DNA of 64,000 nucleotides. Source: an uncultured Eubacterium sp. (GTDB lineage: Bacteria; Bacillota; Clostridia; Lachnospirales; Lachnospiraceae). Shown one piece after another: positions 8,495 through 16,513 of this stretch. Where the stretch lies: positions 8,233 to 72,232 of the forward strand of contig NZ_CAKRAS010000006.1 of the NCBI RefSeq assembly GCF_934295145.1, in the 5' to 3' direction. The notes beneath the pieces are model-generated. The model worked only from the letters and a program-made list of their open reading frames with translations. It did not search any database and was not told where the DNA came from. Numbering within the stretch: the stretch's first letter is position 1; each line of letters opens with the position of its first letter. The translations under genes and the position numbers were made by a program.

Positions 8495-9373
8495 TCACAT
8501 TTTATCCGCAAAGGACTGAAAACCTTCCCCCCATACTTCCCTGGCATCACTGATGATCAGAAATGCTTTCGGATCTATTGCCATGGCTGTTTCCTTCAGA
8601 TATACCATCTGTTTCTTCGAAACAACACAAAGCAGCATGCAGCGTTCCTTATGTGTATACATACCTTTTGCATTCAGTCCTGTAACCCCCCGGTCAAGAC
8701 CTGACATCAGCGCCTGCGCAATCTCATCCGATTTATCTGACATGATATATACCGCACGGGACGTATTCAGACCTTCCACCGTGATATCCGATACCTTCAT
8801 CATGACAAATATTGCAAATATCGCATACAGTGCAATTTTTAATCCAAACAGATACAAACCTGCGATTACGATCAGCGCATCGATCACCTGCATGATCTGG
8901 ATAAGAGAATACTGTTTCAAACGGATATGAAGCAATGCTGCCAGCATATCTGTTCCTCCGGTAGTGCAATGTGCCCGCAACACCAGACCGACACCGAATC
9001 CCATCAGCCCGCCGCCAAACAGACAGCCGATCAGCAGATCCTGCTGAGACAGATCCCAGGCTGGAATAACTGCCAGCCAAAATGACAATAAAATCATTGC
9101 CACAAAGGATTTGCCTGCAAATTCCTTACCTTTTTTCACAAAAGCCCATATAAAAATCGGTACATTCAGCACAAAAGAGGTTACCCCCAGTGGGATTCCA
9201 CCTTTTACCAGATGAGAGGTCATCTCTTTGATCAAAATTGCAAGACCTGAAAAACCGCCGGTTACCATGTCCAACGGTTCAAATACGCATTTCACCGCCA
9301 ACGCAATGATCACTGTTCCAACAATCATAAAAAGGATGTCTTGCAGCCATCTATTCTGTATCTTCTTTTTCAT
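8495..9373 (-). CDS. YitT-family integral membrane protein (DUF161/DUF2179)
   Basis: The 292-residue protein has about five or six hydrophobic helices over residues 12-195. The conserved N-terminal pattern (ALAVKCVFEPLDMVTGG) and a CTTGGTDMLA motif are followed by a soluble C-terminal DUF2179 domain (about 205-285). YitT proteins are widespread in Firmicutes and their biochemical role is not established. AAAGGGGG precedes the start. The gene follows the glycosyltransferase gene by 50 bases on the same strand, so the two are probably one transcript. Confidence 0.9.
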   Translation of the reverse strand: MKKKIQNRWLQDILFMIVGTVIIALAVKCVFEPLDMVTGGFSGLAILIKEMTSHLVKGGIPLGVTSFVLNVPIFIWAFVKKGKEFAGKSFVAMILLSFWLAVIPAWDLSQQDLLIGCLFGGGLMGFGVGLVLRAHCTTGGTDMLAALLHIRLKQYSLIQIMQVIDALIVIAGLYLFGLKIALYAIFAIFVMMKVSDITVEGLNTSRAVYIMSDKSDEIAQALMSGLDRGVTGLNAKGMYTHKERCMLLCVVSKKQMVYLKETAMAIDPKAFLIISDAREVWGEGFQSFADKM

Positions 9374-9423
9374 AAGTCCCCCTTTATCATTGTACCCTTC
9401 TCCTTGTAAGCCAAAAACAATAT

Positions 9424-10101
9424 CTATATTTCTTCCTTACTGGACTGAATCTGCTGCTTCATCTTACGATGTGCCAGCAGCTTCCGTATGGCTCCCACCG
9501 GTTTCGTTTTTCTTCCCGCGAAGGGATTCTCCGTACCCACGCCAAACCACAGCCGGATATTCAACATTTTCCGATGTTCTGCCAGAAACGTCTCCTGCAC
9601 CGGTGTCGGCAGCATGACAAGCAGCATATGTGGAGCCACTGCATTGATCTCATTTACAATACGCTCCGTATCTCCCTCGCATTCTTCCCAGACAGCATCC
9701 CCACAAATGCCACTGTAATCACCGAAAGATTCTTCCATATACTGACATAACCGGTCCATCTGCTCCCGCTTTTCCGTCAGCAGATAAATACTGTGACGTT
9801 CTCTCGCCACTGTCCGTAATGCTTCATACGCAAACCGATGCTCCCGTGCCTCATCCAGCCATTGTCTGGATGTCACACCAAGTTCCAGCAGAATTTCCTT
9901 ATCAGAAGGGATCACAAGATCCATCTCATCCAGGCACTGACGCACTACTCCGTCCTCGCCGGCTGTCACGATAGTCCTCATGGAAACAGATTCCACCACA
10001 TGCAGTCCCTCTGATTTTACATAATCTTCTATTCTATGAAGTGCTTCCCGCAGACTGCAGATATCGATCCGCACCCCCGCCAGTTCTTTTCTACTACTCA
10101 T
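9424..10101 (-). CDS. WecG/TagA/CpsF-family glycosyltransferase, divergent
   Basis: Members of this family transfer N-acetylmannosamine-type sugars to undecaprenyl-PP-GlcNAc during teichoic acid or polysaccharide synthesis. The 225-residue protein keeps the family order: an N-terminal VTAG segment, then ADLVIP-like DLVIPSDKEILLELG, and a C-terminal TPVQETFL plus FGVGTENPFAGRKTKP. The usual PDG and PKQE motifs appear as PSD and PVQE, so this is a divergent paralogue and its donor is uncertain. A near-consensus promoter lies 50 bases upstream. Confidence 0.78.
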   Translation of the reverse strand: MSSRKELAGVRIDICSLREALHRIEDYVKSEGLHVVESVSMRTIVTAGEDGVVRQCLDEMDLVIPSDKEILLELGVTSRQWLDEAREHRFAYEALRTVARERHSIYLLTEKREQMDRLCQYMEESFGDYSGICGDAVWEECEGDTERIVNEINAVAPHMLLVMLPTPVQETFLAEHRKMLNIRLWFGVGTENPFAGRKTKPVGAIRKLLAHRKMKQQIQSSKEEI

Positions 10102-10150
10102 TTTGTCCCATTTCTTTTATCTTATTTCAGGAATAATTCTCCATTGAACC

Positions 10151-10179
10151 TTTATACAATAATTGTACCCATACGTCAA
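10151..10179 (-). promoter_or_regulatory. Sigma-A promoter of the WecG/TagA-like gene
   Basis: TTGACG (10174-10179) and TATAAA (10151-10156) are separated by 17 bases on the minus strand, ending 49 bases before the start codon. Confidence 0.8.
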
Positions 10180-10301
10180 GTAAAATTCAATTATAACCAA
10201 TAAAATTACGGAACAACCTACATTTTTCGCATTTATGCACAAAGTTATGCACGTTATCAACATTTTTTGAATGGTAGTGATAAAACGGAAGGTTTGTTAA
10301 A

Positions 10302-10477
10302 GCGAGATCGGTGACTGGGGTCTATGACGCTAGTCACTCACTTCCCTCATTTCACTTCGGTTTCATCGCGCTCGTTCTCACCTCTGATAAAAACTGGTCG
10401 GTTCCCTCTCGCGCAAAACCTCGTAAAACTCAGTCGTTCCCTAAATCGCTTACATAGACCCCAGTCCTCGATCTCGC
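10302..10477 (-). repeat. Large conserved-core inverted-repeat element, copy 1
   Basis: Arms 10302-10326 and 10453-10477 form a 25-bp stem with two mismatches, around a 126-base core. The core is about 80% identical by eye to that of the element at 46923-47095 and includes the shared block TCGCGCTCGTTCTCA. The arms of the two copies have no sequence in common. On the minus strand the core is strongly purine-rich. No protein-coding frame spans it. This is the reverse of a MITE, which would have conserved arms. Function is unknown. Confidence 0.8.
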
Positions 10478-10488
10478 ATTTACACATT

Positions 10489-10613
10489 CAAGTCGAACGC
10501 TCGTGAGACTTGGTGCGTGATTCTGGTCAGCGAAATCTGACATATTCTTCTCAAAACCACTGCAATCTACACTTCGTTTCGGTCGGCGCAAAACCATTGT
10601 CTCCCAGACAATG
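10489..10613. repeat. Small hairpins between the large element and the terminator
   Basis: CAAGTC/GACTTG (10489-10512) and CATTGTCT-CCC-AGACAATG (10595-10613) are perfect hairpins. The second resembles the inner hairpin of the tRNA-Gly array (507-525). No gene is visible in 10102-10790 apart from the promoter, repeat and terminator elements listed. Confidence 0.5.
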
Positions 10614-10689
10614 TGTGCCCTCGCGGAGCGTTTATTTTCCTCCTGTCACATTCAACCTTAGCCTATCGTAACACAACACTACGTAGCAG

Positions 10690-10758
10690 AAAGAATTCAG
10701 CCTGTTTTTTCTCAAGGAGCGATTGCTAGCGACTGAGACAAAACAGGCTGAATTCTTT
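10690..10758. terminator. Bidirectional terminator with long structured loop
   Basis: A perfect 19-bp stem (10690-10708 with 10740-10758) has A/T-rich ends on both strands. Its 31-base loop contains an inner TCTCA/TGAGA pairing and ends GCGACTGAGAC. It sits 33 bases past the NlpC/P60 stop codon. The loop resembles that of the hairpin at 47188-47253. Confidence 0.85.
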
Positions 10759-10790
10759 TTCACAACTTATATTCTAATCCACAAAAGGGA

Positions 10791-11774
10791 CTAATTCATT
10801 ACGCGACGTACAGCAAGAATGCTTTTAAATGTAGCCGTAGACACTTTTATACCATCACGTGGATTACTTGCATGCACGATCTGTCCACCACCAATATAAA
10901 TTCCAACATGACCACTGTAACATACAATATCACCCGGCTGTGCCTCTGAATAGCTTACCCCACGACCTACGCTGCGTAATGCTGCAGAGGAATGCGGCAG
11001 AGAAATTCCATAATGTGCATAAACCTGCATTACGAATCCGGAACAATCCACACCGTTTGTCAGGCTTGTACCGCCCCATACATACGGATTTCCAACGAAC
11101 TGCAATGCATAGCTGATAACAGAGTTTCCAGATCCTGCTTCACTGGATTCTGTCTGTGGTTTTTCTGCATACTGATAAGTATCTTCTACCGTTGCATAAT
11201 CAGCGGAAATATAGCCTTCTCCATCTGCAGTCTGTACTTTGATCCAACCTGGTGTCTGCTCATCTGTTACAGAAAGCTGATCTTCCTGTCCAACCAAAGT
11301 CACAACAGATGCGTCTGTGGATGCCTCGCTGCGGACTTTCAATGTCTCTGTGTTTACCTGTGCTTTTCTGCTTTTTACAGAATCAAGCAGCGCCTGATCG
11401 CCAACAGTCAGATACTCTGCTTTTACATATCCCGTAATAGAACCGGATGAAATCTGATACCAGCCATCCTGCTCTCCTGTAACTTCTGCAACTGTATCGT
11501 TTTTCATAATTCCAACAACGCTGCTATCTGTGGATGCTTCCTCACGAACATTCAGGTAATTGTCTACCTGTGCAACACCAAGGTTCTGAGCTGCCTGCGC
11601 TTCAGCTGCTTCAGTCTGTACATTTGACTGAGCAACCAGCAGGGATACGCCGGAAACAGGTGCTGCTGCACCCGACAGGTCAGCCGGTGCTGCCTGAGCG
11701 GTTCCTGCTCCAAGTGTCAGCATCAGGGTACTTAATAACAAACAGGCAGTTACTTTTTTATTTCTGGATTTCAT
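10791..11774 (-). CDS. Secreted SH3b-NlpC/P60 peptidoglycan endopeptidase
   Basis: The 327-residue protein has a signal peptide (about 1-29, AQA-AP), two bacterial SH3 domains (about 66-124 and 138-196, each with a LNVRE/LKVRSEAST motif) and a C-terminal NlpC/P60 domain (about 215-327). The catalytic residues are visible as Cys244 (VDCSGF), His289 (GHVGIYIG) and His301 (IVHASNP). Such enzymes cut the D-Glu/diamino-acid bond in peptidoglycan stems outside the cell. A perfect promoter precedes it and a strong terminator follows, so it is a single-gene unit. Confidence 0.95.
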   Translation of the reverse strand: MKSRNKKVTACLLLSTLMLTLGAGTAQAAPADLSGAAAPVSGVSLLVAQSNVQTEAAEAQAAQNLGVAQVDNYLNVREEASTDSSVVGIMKNDTVAEVTGEQDGWYQISSGSITGYVKAEYLTVGDQALLDSVKSRKAQVNTETLKVRSEASTDASVVTLVGQEDQLSVTDEQTPGWIKVQTADGEGYISADYATVEDTYQYAEKPQTESSEAGSGNSVISYALQFVGNPYVWGGTSLTNGVDCSGFVMQVYAHYGISLPHSSAALRSVGRGVSYSEAQPGDIVCYSGHVGIYIGGGQIVHASNPRDGIKVSTATFKSILAVRRVMN

Positions 11775-11853
11775 AAATTATTTCCTCACAATCGTTTTTC
11801 TATATATTACTTTTCATTTCATTTGTTACGAATTTGTTACATCAACGATTGTA

Positions 11854-11882
11854 ATTATAACAACTGCATTTTTAGATGTCAA
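11854..11882 (-). promoter_or_regulatory. Consensus sigma-A promoter of the NlpC/P60 gene
   Basis: TTGACA (11877-11882) and TATAAT (11854-11859) are exactly 17 bases apart on the minus strand, about 80 bases before the start codon. Confidence 0.9.
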
Positions 11883-11929
11883 GTATCATAGGCCATACTT
11901 TCCTATATTTTATAGTTTTTTATAAGTCG

Positions 11930-11966
11930 AAAAGGAGAAACAGAATTGTAACAATTCCATTTCTCC
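11930..11966 (-). terminator. Terminator of the class A PBP gene
   Basis: GGAGAAATGGAATTG pairs with CAATTCTGTTTCTCC (one mismatch), followed by TTTTCG on the minus strand, 16 bases past the stop codon. Confidence 0.8.
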
Positions 11967-11981
11967 TCATCTGTTATTTAT

Positions 11982-14528
11982 TTAGTTCTGCTGATTTTGT
12001 GAGTGTTCGGAATGATCCGAATTTGCCTGTCCCACTGCAGATGTCACAGCTTCCAAAATCTTATCCAACATGCCTTCTCCCGTATGCACGTTACATACCT
12101 CTGTCGGCATCTTGTCCTCACCGGAAGCGCCTTTTACAAAGGCTTTTGTCTCTTTGCTGCTATCCGGGCAATAATCACCGGCCAGCAGTCCGGAATCTTT
12201 GCAGATCACTGCCGTCTGGTGCAGATCACATTTTTCGGAAGGTTCTGTCCCTTCTTCAAAATATTCCGTAGTCACTTTCGGACAAACCCCTTTGATAGCA
12301 AGTTTTCCGGAAGTCTGACACACGCTGCTCTCCACCACATCATCCGGCTGCTCAAATTCTTTATATTCCAGTCCCTCATGCAGGCTCTTCATAATGTTAC
12401 GCCAGAGAATCTTCGGAGAACGATTGGATTCCAGTTCGGAATTATCGTCATAGCCGCACCATACCACACCGGTATAATAAGGCGTATATCCTGCAAACCA
12501 GGCATCCCGTGCCGCCTCTGTGGTTCCGGCTGTACCGGTTTTTCCGGCAATCGGCATCGTCTCAAAATCCGCAAGTTTTCCGCTTCCTTTTTTCACAACA
12601 TCTTCCATAGCGGAAGTCAGAAGAAATGCGGTGCTGTCCTTGATCACATGGTGTTTCTTCGGTTTTTTCTCCAGAAGCAAATTACCGTCCTGATCCAGAA
12701 TCTTCGTATATAATACAGGCTCTTTGTAAACACCCTGATTTGGCATAACTTCAAAAGCAGCTGTCAGTTCAAGGTTGCTGACACTGCCGACACCAAGTGG
12801 CAGGGATTCTACTGCGTCATCCTTTGTCAGTGTGGAAATGCCAAATTTTTTCGCCATTTCATAACCGGTCTGCGGCGTAATATCTTCCACCGTCTTGATG
12901 GCAACCACGTTAACAGAATCCTGAATTGCTTCCCGGATACTTGTGTAACCACGGTATTTTCCGTCTGCATTGTGAATCGTCTGACCGGATTTGTAAGTGA
13001 TCGGCTCATCCAGCACGGTCGTCGCCAGCGTATATTTTCCACTTTCAAGTGCAGGTGCATACGCAGTCAGTATTTTAAATGTGGAACCCGGCTGACGAGT
13101 TGTTCCCGATGCACGGTTCAGTGTCTTGCTGGCTGTCTTTTCTCCACGGCCGCCAACCAGCGCTTTCACCTGACCGGTACTCTGGTCAATGATCGTCACG
13201 GAAGCCTGTGGCTGTACCGTAAATATCACATTTTCACCTAGCACAATGCCGCCGTCCTGCAATAATGCTTCCCGATATTCATCAATGGCATCCTGCGCAT
13301 CCGACTCAGAAGAATAATTCAGGTTATAATTTCCGTATTGCTTCTTATAATAAGCTAATAAGCTCTGCTCACTGAAATGTTCCACAGCTCCATCCGTCTG
13401 CTGAATCGACAACGCATAGGAAAATGACACTTTATTGCGAATATCATAATTGCTGTCATTATTCACCTGTGTATCACAGACAGCCTGTATTTTCGGATTC
13501 TGTGTGGAGTAAATCGTAAGACCACCACTATAAAGTGCTTTATATGCCTGCGCTTCAGAATATCCAAGTTCTTCCTGCAGATCCTCAATGATCTCATCTG
13601 TCAGAGAATCCACAAAATATGAGGTGATATTCATATCGCTGTTTTCCCACTTTGTATTGTTTTCCTGAATTCTGTCATACACATTATCCGCCAGTGCAGC
13701 TTCATACTGCGCATCATCAATATACCCCTGATCTTTCATGTTTTTCAACACTTTTTCCCGGCGCACAGCATTGTTATCCGGATGCGAAATCGGATTGTAT
13801 TTGGACGGATTCTGGGTAATTCCAGCGATCACAGCACACTCCGACAGGTTCAGTTCCGATACATCCTTGCCAAAATAGCGGCGGGACGCAGCCTGAACGC
13901 CCAGTGTATTCTGCCCAAGGTTGATGGTATTCAGGTAATTTTCCATGATCCAGTCCTTGGACACTTTTTTCTCCAGTTCCATGGCCAGATACTGTTCCTG
14001 CAATTTACGTTTTACACGCTGGCTGGAATCTTCGCTCGTCCAGCCTTCAAATACATTATTTTTCAACAGCTGCTGCGTAATCGTACTGGCACCTTCCGAA
14101 AAATGTCCCGTTGTCAGTCCTTTCGCAACTGCACGGGCGATTCCCCGCAAGTCAATTCCGTTATGTTCATAAAAACGTTCATCCTCAATAGCCACAAATG
14201 CATGCTGCAGATCCACCGGGATCTCATTCAGCGTCACATAGACACGGTTAGAACCGGTTCCCACCAGCTGTGCCGTCACATTTCCATCTGCGTCCAGCAC
14301 GGTAGACATATAGCCCGACGGTGTCGCGTCAATCTCATTAATATCCGGTGCTTCCGCAATCATCTGCTCCACATAACGATAGCCACGGTAACCGCCATAG
14401 CCAAGTCCAAGCACAAAAATAAGCAATATGATCAGCAGCGTCAGTGATTTAACCTTCCGGCGCATCACAGCACCACGGGATGTCAGATTCCAGCGTTTCC
14501 GTGCAGCCTGCTTCCTTCCATAGTTCAT
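11982..14528 (-). CDS. Class A penicillin-binding protein (PBP1A-type)
   Basis: This bifunctional enzyme polymerises lipid II and cross-links the strands. The 848-residue protein has a basic cytoplasmic N-terminus, one transmembrane helix (about 28-48), a GT51 transglycosylase domain (about 95-270, catalytic Glu115 in EDERFYEH) and a transpeptidase domain (about 440-720). The transpeptidase has Ser482 in STFK, SVN at 538-540 and KTGTAG at 663-668. After residue 730 there is a Cys-containing tail with two CP/CPD motifs, then a polar Ser/Gln end. Length fits the family. Confidence 0.95.
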   Translation of the reverse strand: MNYGRKQAARKRWNLTSRGAVMRRKVKSLTLLIILLIFVLGLGYGGYRGYRYVEQMIAEAPDINEIDATPSGYMSTVLDADGNVTAQLVGTGSNRVYVTLNEIPVDLQHAFVAIEDERFYEHNGIDLRGIARAVAKGLTTGHFSEGASTITQQLLKNNVFEGWTSEDSSQRVKRKLQEQYLAMELEKKVSKDWIMENYLNTINLGQNTLGVQAASRRYFGKDVSELNLSECAVIAGITQNPSKYNPISHPDNNAVRREKVLKNMKDQGYIDDAQYEAALADNVYDRIQENNTKWENSDMNITSYFVDSLTDEIIEDLQEELGYSEAQAYKALYSGGLTIYSTQNPKIQAVCDTQVNNDSNYDIRNKVSFSYALSIQQTDGAVEHFSEQSLLAYYKKQYGNYNLNYSSESDAQDAIDEYREALLQDGGIVLGENVIFTVQPQASVTIIDQSTGQVKALVGGRGEKTASKTLNRASGTTRQPGSTFKILTAYAPALESGKYTLATTVLDEPITYKSGQTIHNADGKYRGYTSIREAIQDSVNVVAIKTVEDITPQTGYEMAKKFGISTLTKDDAVESLPLGVGSVSNLELTAAFEVMPNQGVYKEPVLYTKILDQDGNLLLEKKPKKHHVIKDSTAFLLTSAMEDVVKKGSGKLADFETMPIAGKTGTAGTTEAARDAWFAGYTPYYTGVVWCGYDDNSELESNRSPKILWRNIMKSLHEGLEYKEFEQPDDVVESSVCQTSGKLAIKGVCPKVTTEYFEEGTEPSEKCDLHQTAVICKDSGLLAGDYCPDSSKETKAFVKGASGEDKMPTEVCNVHTGEGMLDKILEAVTSAVGQANSDHSEHSQNQQN

Positions 14529-14577
14529 ATATTTCCTCCAATCTTATATTGCCTATCTTACCATTAATGCGATATAC

Positions 14578-14721
14578 TGTCTATATTCAGAGCCATGCAG
14601 ATTTACAAAAAAAGTGTAAATCATGCTTGCATGAATGCGCACTTTTTGCAGTAAATCTATTTGGCGAGAAGCCACATCGAGATGAAGCATGGCGGAATCG
14701 AGATGGCTCTGAATATAGACA
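14578..14721. repeat. Nested palindromic element between divergent pbp and yigZ genes
   Basis: A perfect 19-bp inverted repeat (14578-14596 with 14703-14721) encloses about 106 bases. Inside, AGATTTAC/GTAAATCT, then AAAAAGTG/CACTTTTT, then TCATGCTTGCATGA nest as one long inner hairpin, followed by small hairpins (GGCGAGAAGCC, CATCGAGATG). The left arm TCAGAGCCATGCAGATTT (14587-14604) recurs directly at 14729-14746, just before the next gene's SD. No coding frame explains it. Confidence 0.75.
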
Positions 14722-14766
14722 TATCTAGTCAGAGCCATGCAGATTTGTGAAAAAGAAAGGAACACC

Positions 14767-15408
14767 ATGAGTTATAAAGTATTATATCAGGCCGGTCAGG
14801 GTGAAATCGAAGAAAAAAAATCCCGTTTCATCGCCCACACGCTTCCTGTCAGTTCGGAAGAGGAAGCCGTTACCTTCTTAAATAAGATAAAAAAAGAATA
14901 TTGGGATGCACGCCACAATTGCCATGCCTATACCATAGGAAAAAAAAACGAATGTACCCGCTGCAGCGATGACGGGGAACCTTCCGGCACTGCCGGCCGT
15001 CCGATCCTGGATGTACTGCTCCGGGAAGAAATCCACAACTGTATCGTTGTCGTGACCCGGTATTTTGGCGGCACACTGCTTGGCACCGGCGGCCTGGTGC
15101 GGGCTTACCAGGCCGCGACGCAGGCAGGACTGGCAGCAAGTACCATCATCGAAAAGCAGTTCGGGCATAAATTACATGTAACTACAGATTATAATGGCAT
15201 CGGAAAACTCCAATATCTGGTTGCGCAGAACCAGATTTTCACTCTGAATACGCAATATGCCGACAATGTCACACTGGATTTGATGATTCCAGAAGAAAAA
15301 TTCACGAATTTTTGTGCTGAAATTACAGAAGTAACCAGTGGACGTGCCATCATGGATTCAGAAGATTTGGAGGAATTTGGCGTCGTTGATGGTGAAATCA
15401 TTTTTTAG
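14767..15408 (+). CDS. IMPACT/YigZ-family protein (UPF0029 plus DUF1949)
   Basis: The 213-residue protein starts MSYKVLYQAGQ, with AGAAAGGA 6 bases upstream; an ATG ten codons earlier lies inside a repeated segment and has no SD. The N-terminal UPF0029 domain (about 15-120) contains CSDDGEPSGTAGRPILDVL and YFGGTLLGTGGLVRAY, hallmarks of the family. A DUF1949 ferredoxin-like domain follows at about 135-200. Bacterial members are small conserved proteins of uncertain function, related to the eukaryotic translation regulator IMPACT. Confidence 0.93.
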   Translation: MSYKVLYQAGQGEIEEKKSRFIAHTLPVSSEEEAVTFLNKIKKEYWDARHNCHAYTIGKKNECTRCSDDGEPSGTAGRPILDVLLREEIHNCIVVVTRYFGGTLLGTGGLVRAYQAATQAGLAASTIIEKQFGHKLHVTTDYNGIGKLQYLVAQNQIFTLNTQYADNVTLDLMIPEEKFTNFCAEITEVTSGRAIMDSEDLEEFGVVDGEIIF

Positions 15409-15504
15409 TATTTCATTTTCGCACACTTCCGTTTTGTTGCCAAAGTGTCAGATTATTATTGAAAATAAGCCAAAAATTCAAACGCAGTTTTTTCAAAAAA
15501 GGGG

Positions 15505-15533
15505 TTGCAATCCTTGGTAACTTGCCCTATAAT
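15505..15533 (+). promoter_or_regulatory. Consensus promoter of tRNA-Gln
   Basis: TTGCAA (15505-15510) and TATAAT (15528-15533) are separated by 17 bases, about 55 bases before the mature tRNA 5' end. Confidence 0.9.
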
Positions 15534-15588
15534 AACACTTGTCGACAGGACATGAGGAAAACAACTCAAAAACCTCAACGACAAGTAA

Positions 15589-15660
15589 TGGCCCATCGCC
15601 AAATGGTAAGGCAACGGACTCTGACTCCGTCATTTCAAGGTTCGAATCCTTGTGGGCCAG
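15589..15660 (+). tRNA. tRNA-Gln (CTG anticodon)
   Basis: Acceptor arms TGGCCCA/TGGGCCA, anticodon stem ACGGA/TCCGT around loop CTCTGAC (anticodon CTG, codon CAG), a T-arm with GGTTCGAATCC and discriminator G form a complete cloverleaf. CCA is not encoded. It has its own promoter and terminator. Confidence 0.95.
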
Positions 15661-15665
15661 CTGTT

Positions 15666-15697
15666 AAAAAGCACCATGCAAATGGTGCTTTTTTGTT
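15666..15697 (+). terminator. Terminator of tRNA-Gln
   Basis: AAAAAGCACCAT and ATGGTGCTTTTT pair around GCAA, with a T-run at the 3' side, five bases after the tRNA. Confidence 0.9.
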
Positions 15698-15770
15698 AAC
15701 TAAAAGTGGATGATTGATGTGTTCTTGCTTCATCCGGTTTACATCTGCATTTTCAAGGAGGACGTTTTTC

Positions 15771-16481
15771 ATGTATCAATTTAAGAGCCGCGTCAGGTTC
15801 AGTGAAGTGGATAGTCATCTTAACATGACGCTGCCATCTATCATCAATTATTTTCAGGACTGCAGCACGTTCCATTCAGATTCCATCGGACAGAGTATTG
15901 AGATTATGACAGCGCAGGGATATGCCTGGATTCTTTCTTCCTGGCAGATTATTATCAACCGCTATCCACGATTTGGCGAAGAAATCACAATCAGCACATG
16001 GGCACATGGCTGGAAAGCCTTTTTCGGATATCGTAATTTCAAAATGGAGGATGCCAACGGAAATATCCTGGCTTATTCTAATACGAACTGGATCTACATG
16101 AATATCAAAACCGGGCATCCGGAACGCATCCCAAAAGAAATCAGTGATCTGTACTCCTGTGAACCTGCGCTTCCAATGAAAGAAGCATCCAGAAAAATCA
16201 GTCCTGTCACAGAGGGAATCAGCCTTTCCCCCATCCAGGTCCGCAAATACGATATTGATTCCAATAATCATGTCAACAATGAACGCTACGTTCCCATGGC
16301 TATGGAATGCCTGCCGGATAATTTTACCGTACGCCAGCTTCGAGTGGAATATCGCAATTCTGCGGTATACGGTGATACGATCTACCCATTATATCATCAA
16401 GAAGGCGATACGTTGAAAGTATCCCTTAATGATGCGGAATGCAAACCTTATGCTATTGTAGAGTTCCAGAGCACAATTTAA
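15771..16481 (+). CDS. Acyl-[acyl-carrier-protein] thioesterase (FatA/double-hotdog)
   Basis: The 236-residue protein releases fatty acids from acyl-ACP. It contains two hotdog folds: an N-terminal one (about 1-130, VRFSEVDSHLNM) and a C-terminal one (about 140-236). The second has the family motif DIDSNNHVNNERYV, containing the Asp/Asn/His active-site cluster. The start MYQFKSRV at 15771 is preceded by AAGGAGG; an in-frame ATG 19 codons upstream lacks an SD. It may be the first gene of a three-gene plus-strand unit with cvfB and the acyltransferase gene. Confidence 0.92.
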   Translation: MYQFKSRVRFSEVDSHLNMTLPSIINYFQDCSTFHSDSIGQSIEIMTAQGYAWILSSWQIIINRYPRFGEEITISTWAHGWKAFFGYRNFKMEDANGNILAYSNTNWIYMNIKTGHPERIPKEISDLYSCEPALPMKEASRKISPVTEGISLSPIQVRKYDIDSNNHVNNERYVPMAMECLPDNFTVRQLRVEYRNSAVYGDTIYPLYHQEGDTLKVSLNDAECKPYAIVEFQSTI

Positions 16482-16513
16482 TTTTACACAATCAGAAAGG
16501 ACGGAAACACAAC

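Noticed and set aside
10302..10477. MITE or insertion sequence remnant
   Set aside because: Arms differ between copies while the core is conserved, no target-site duplication is evident, and no transposase fragment is present. This is the reverse of what a MITE shows.
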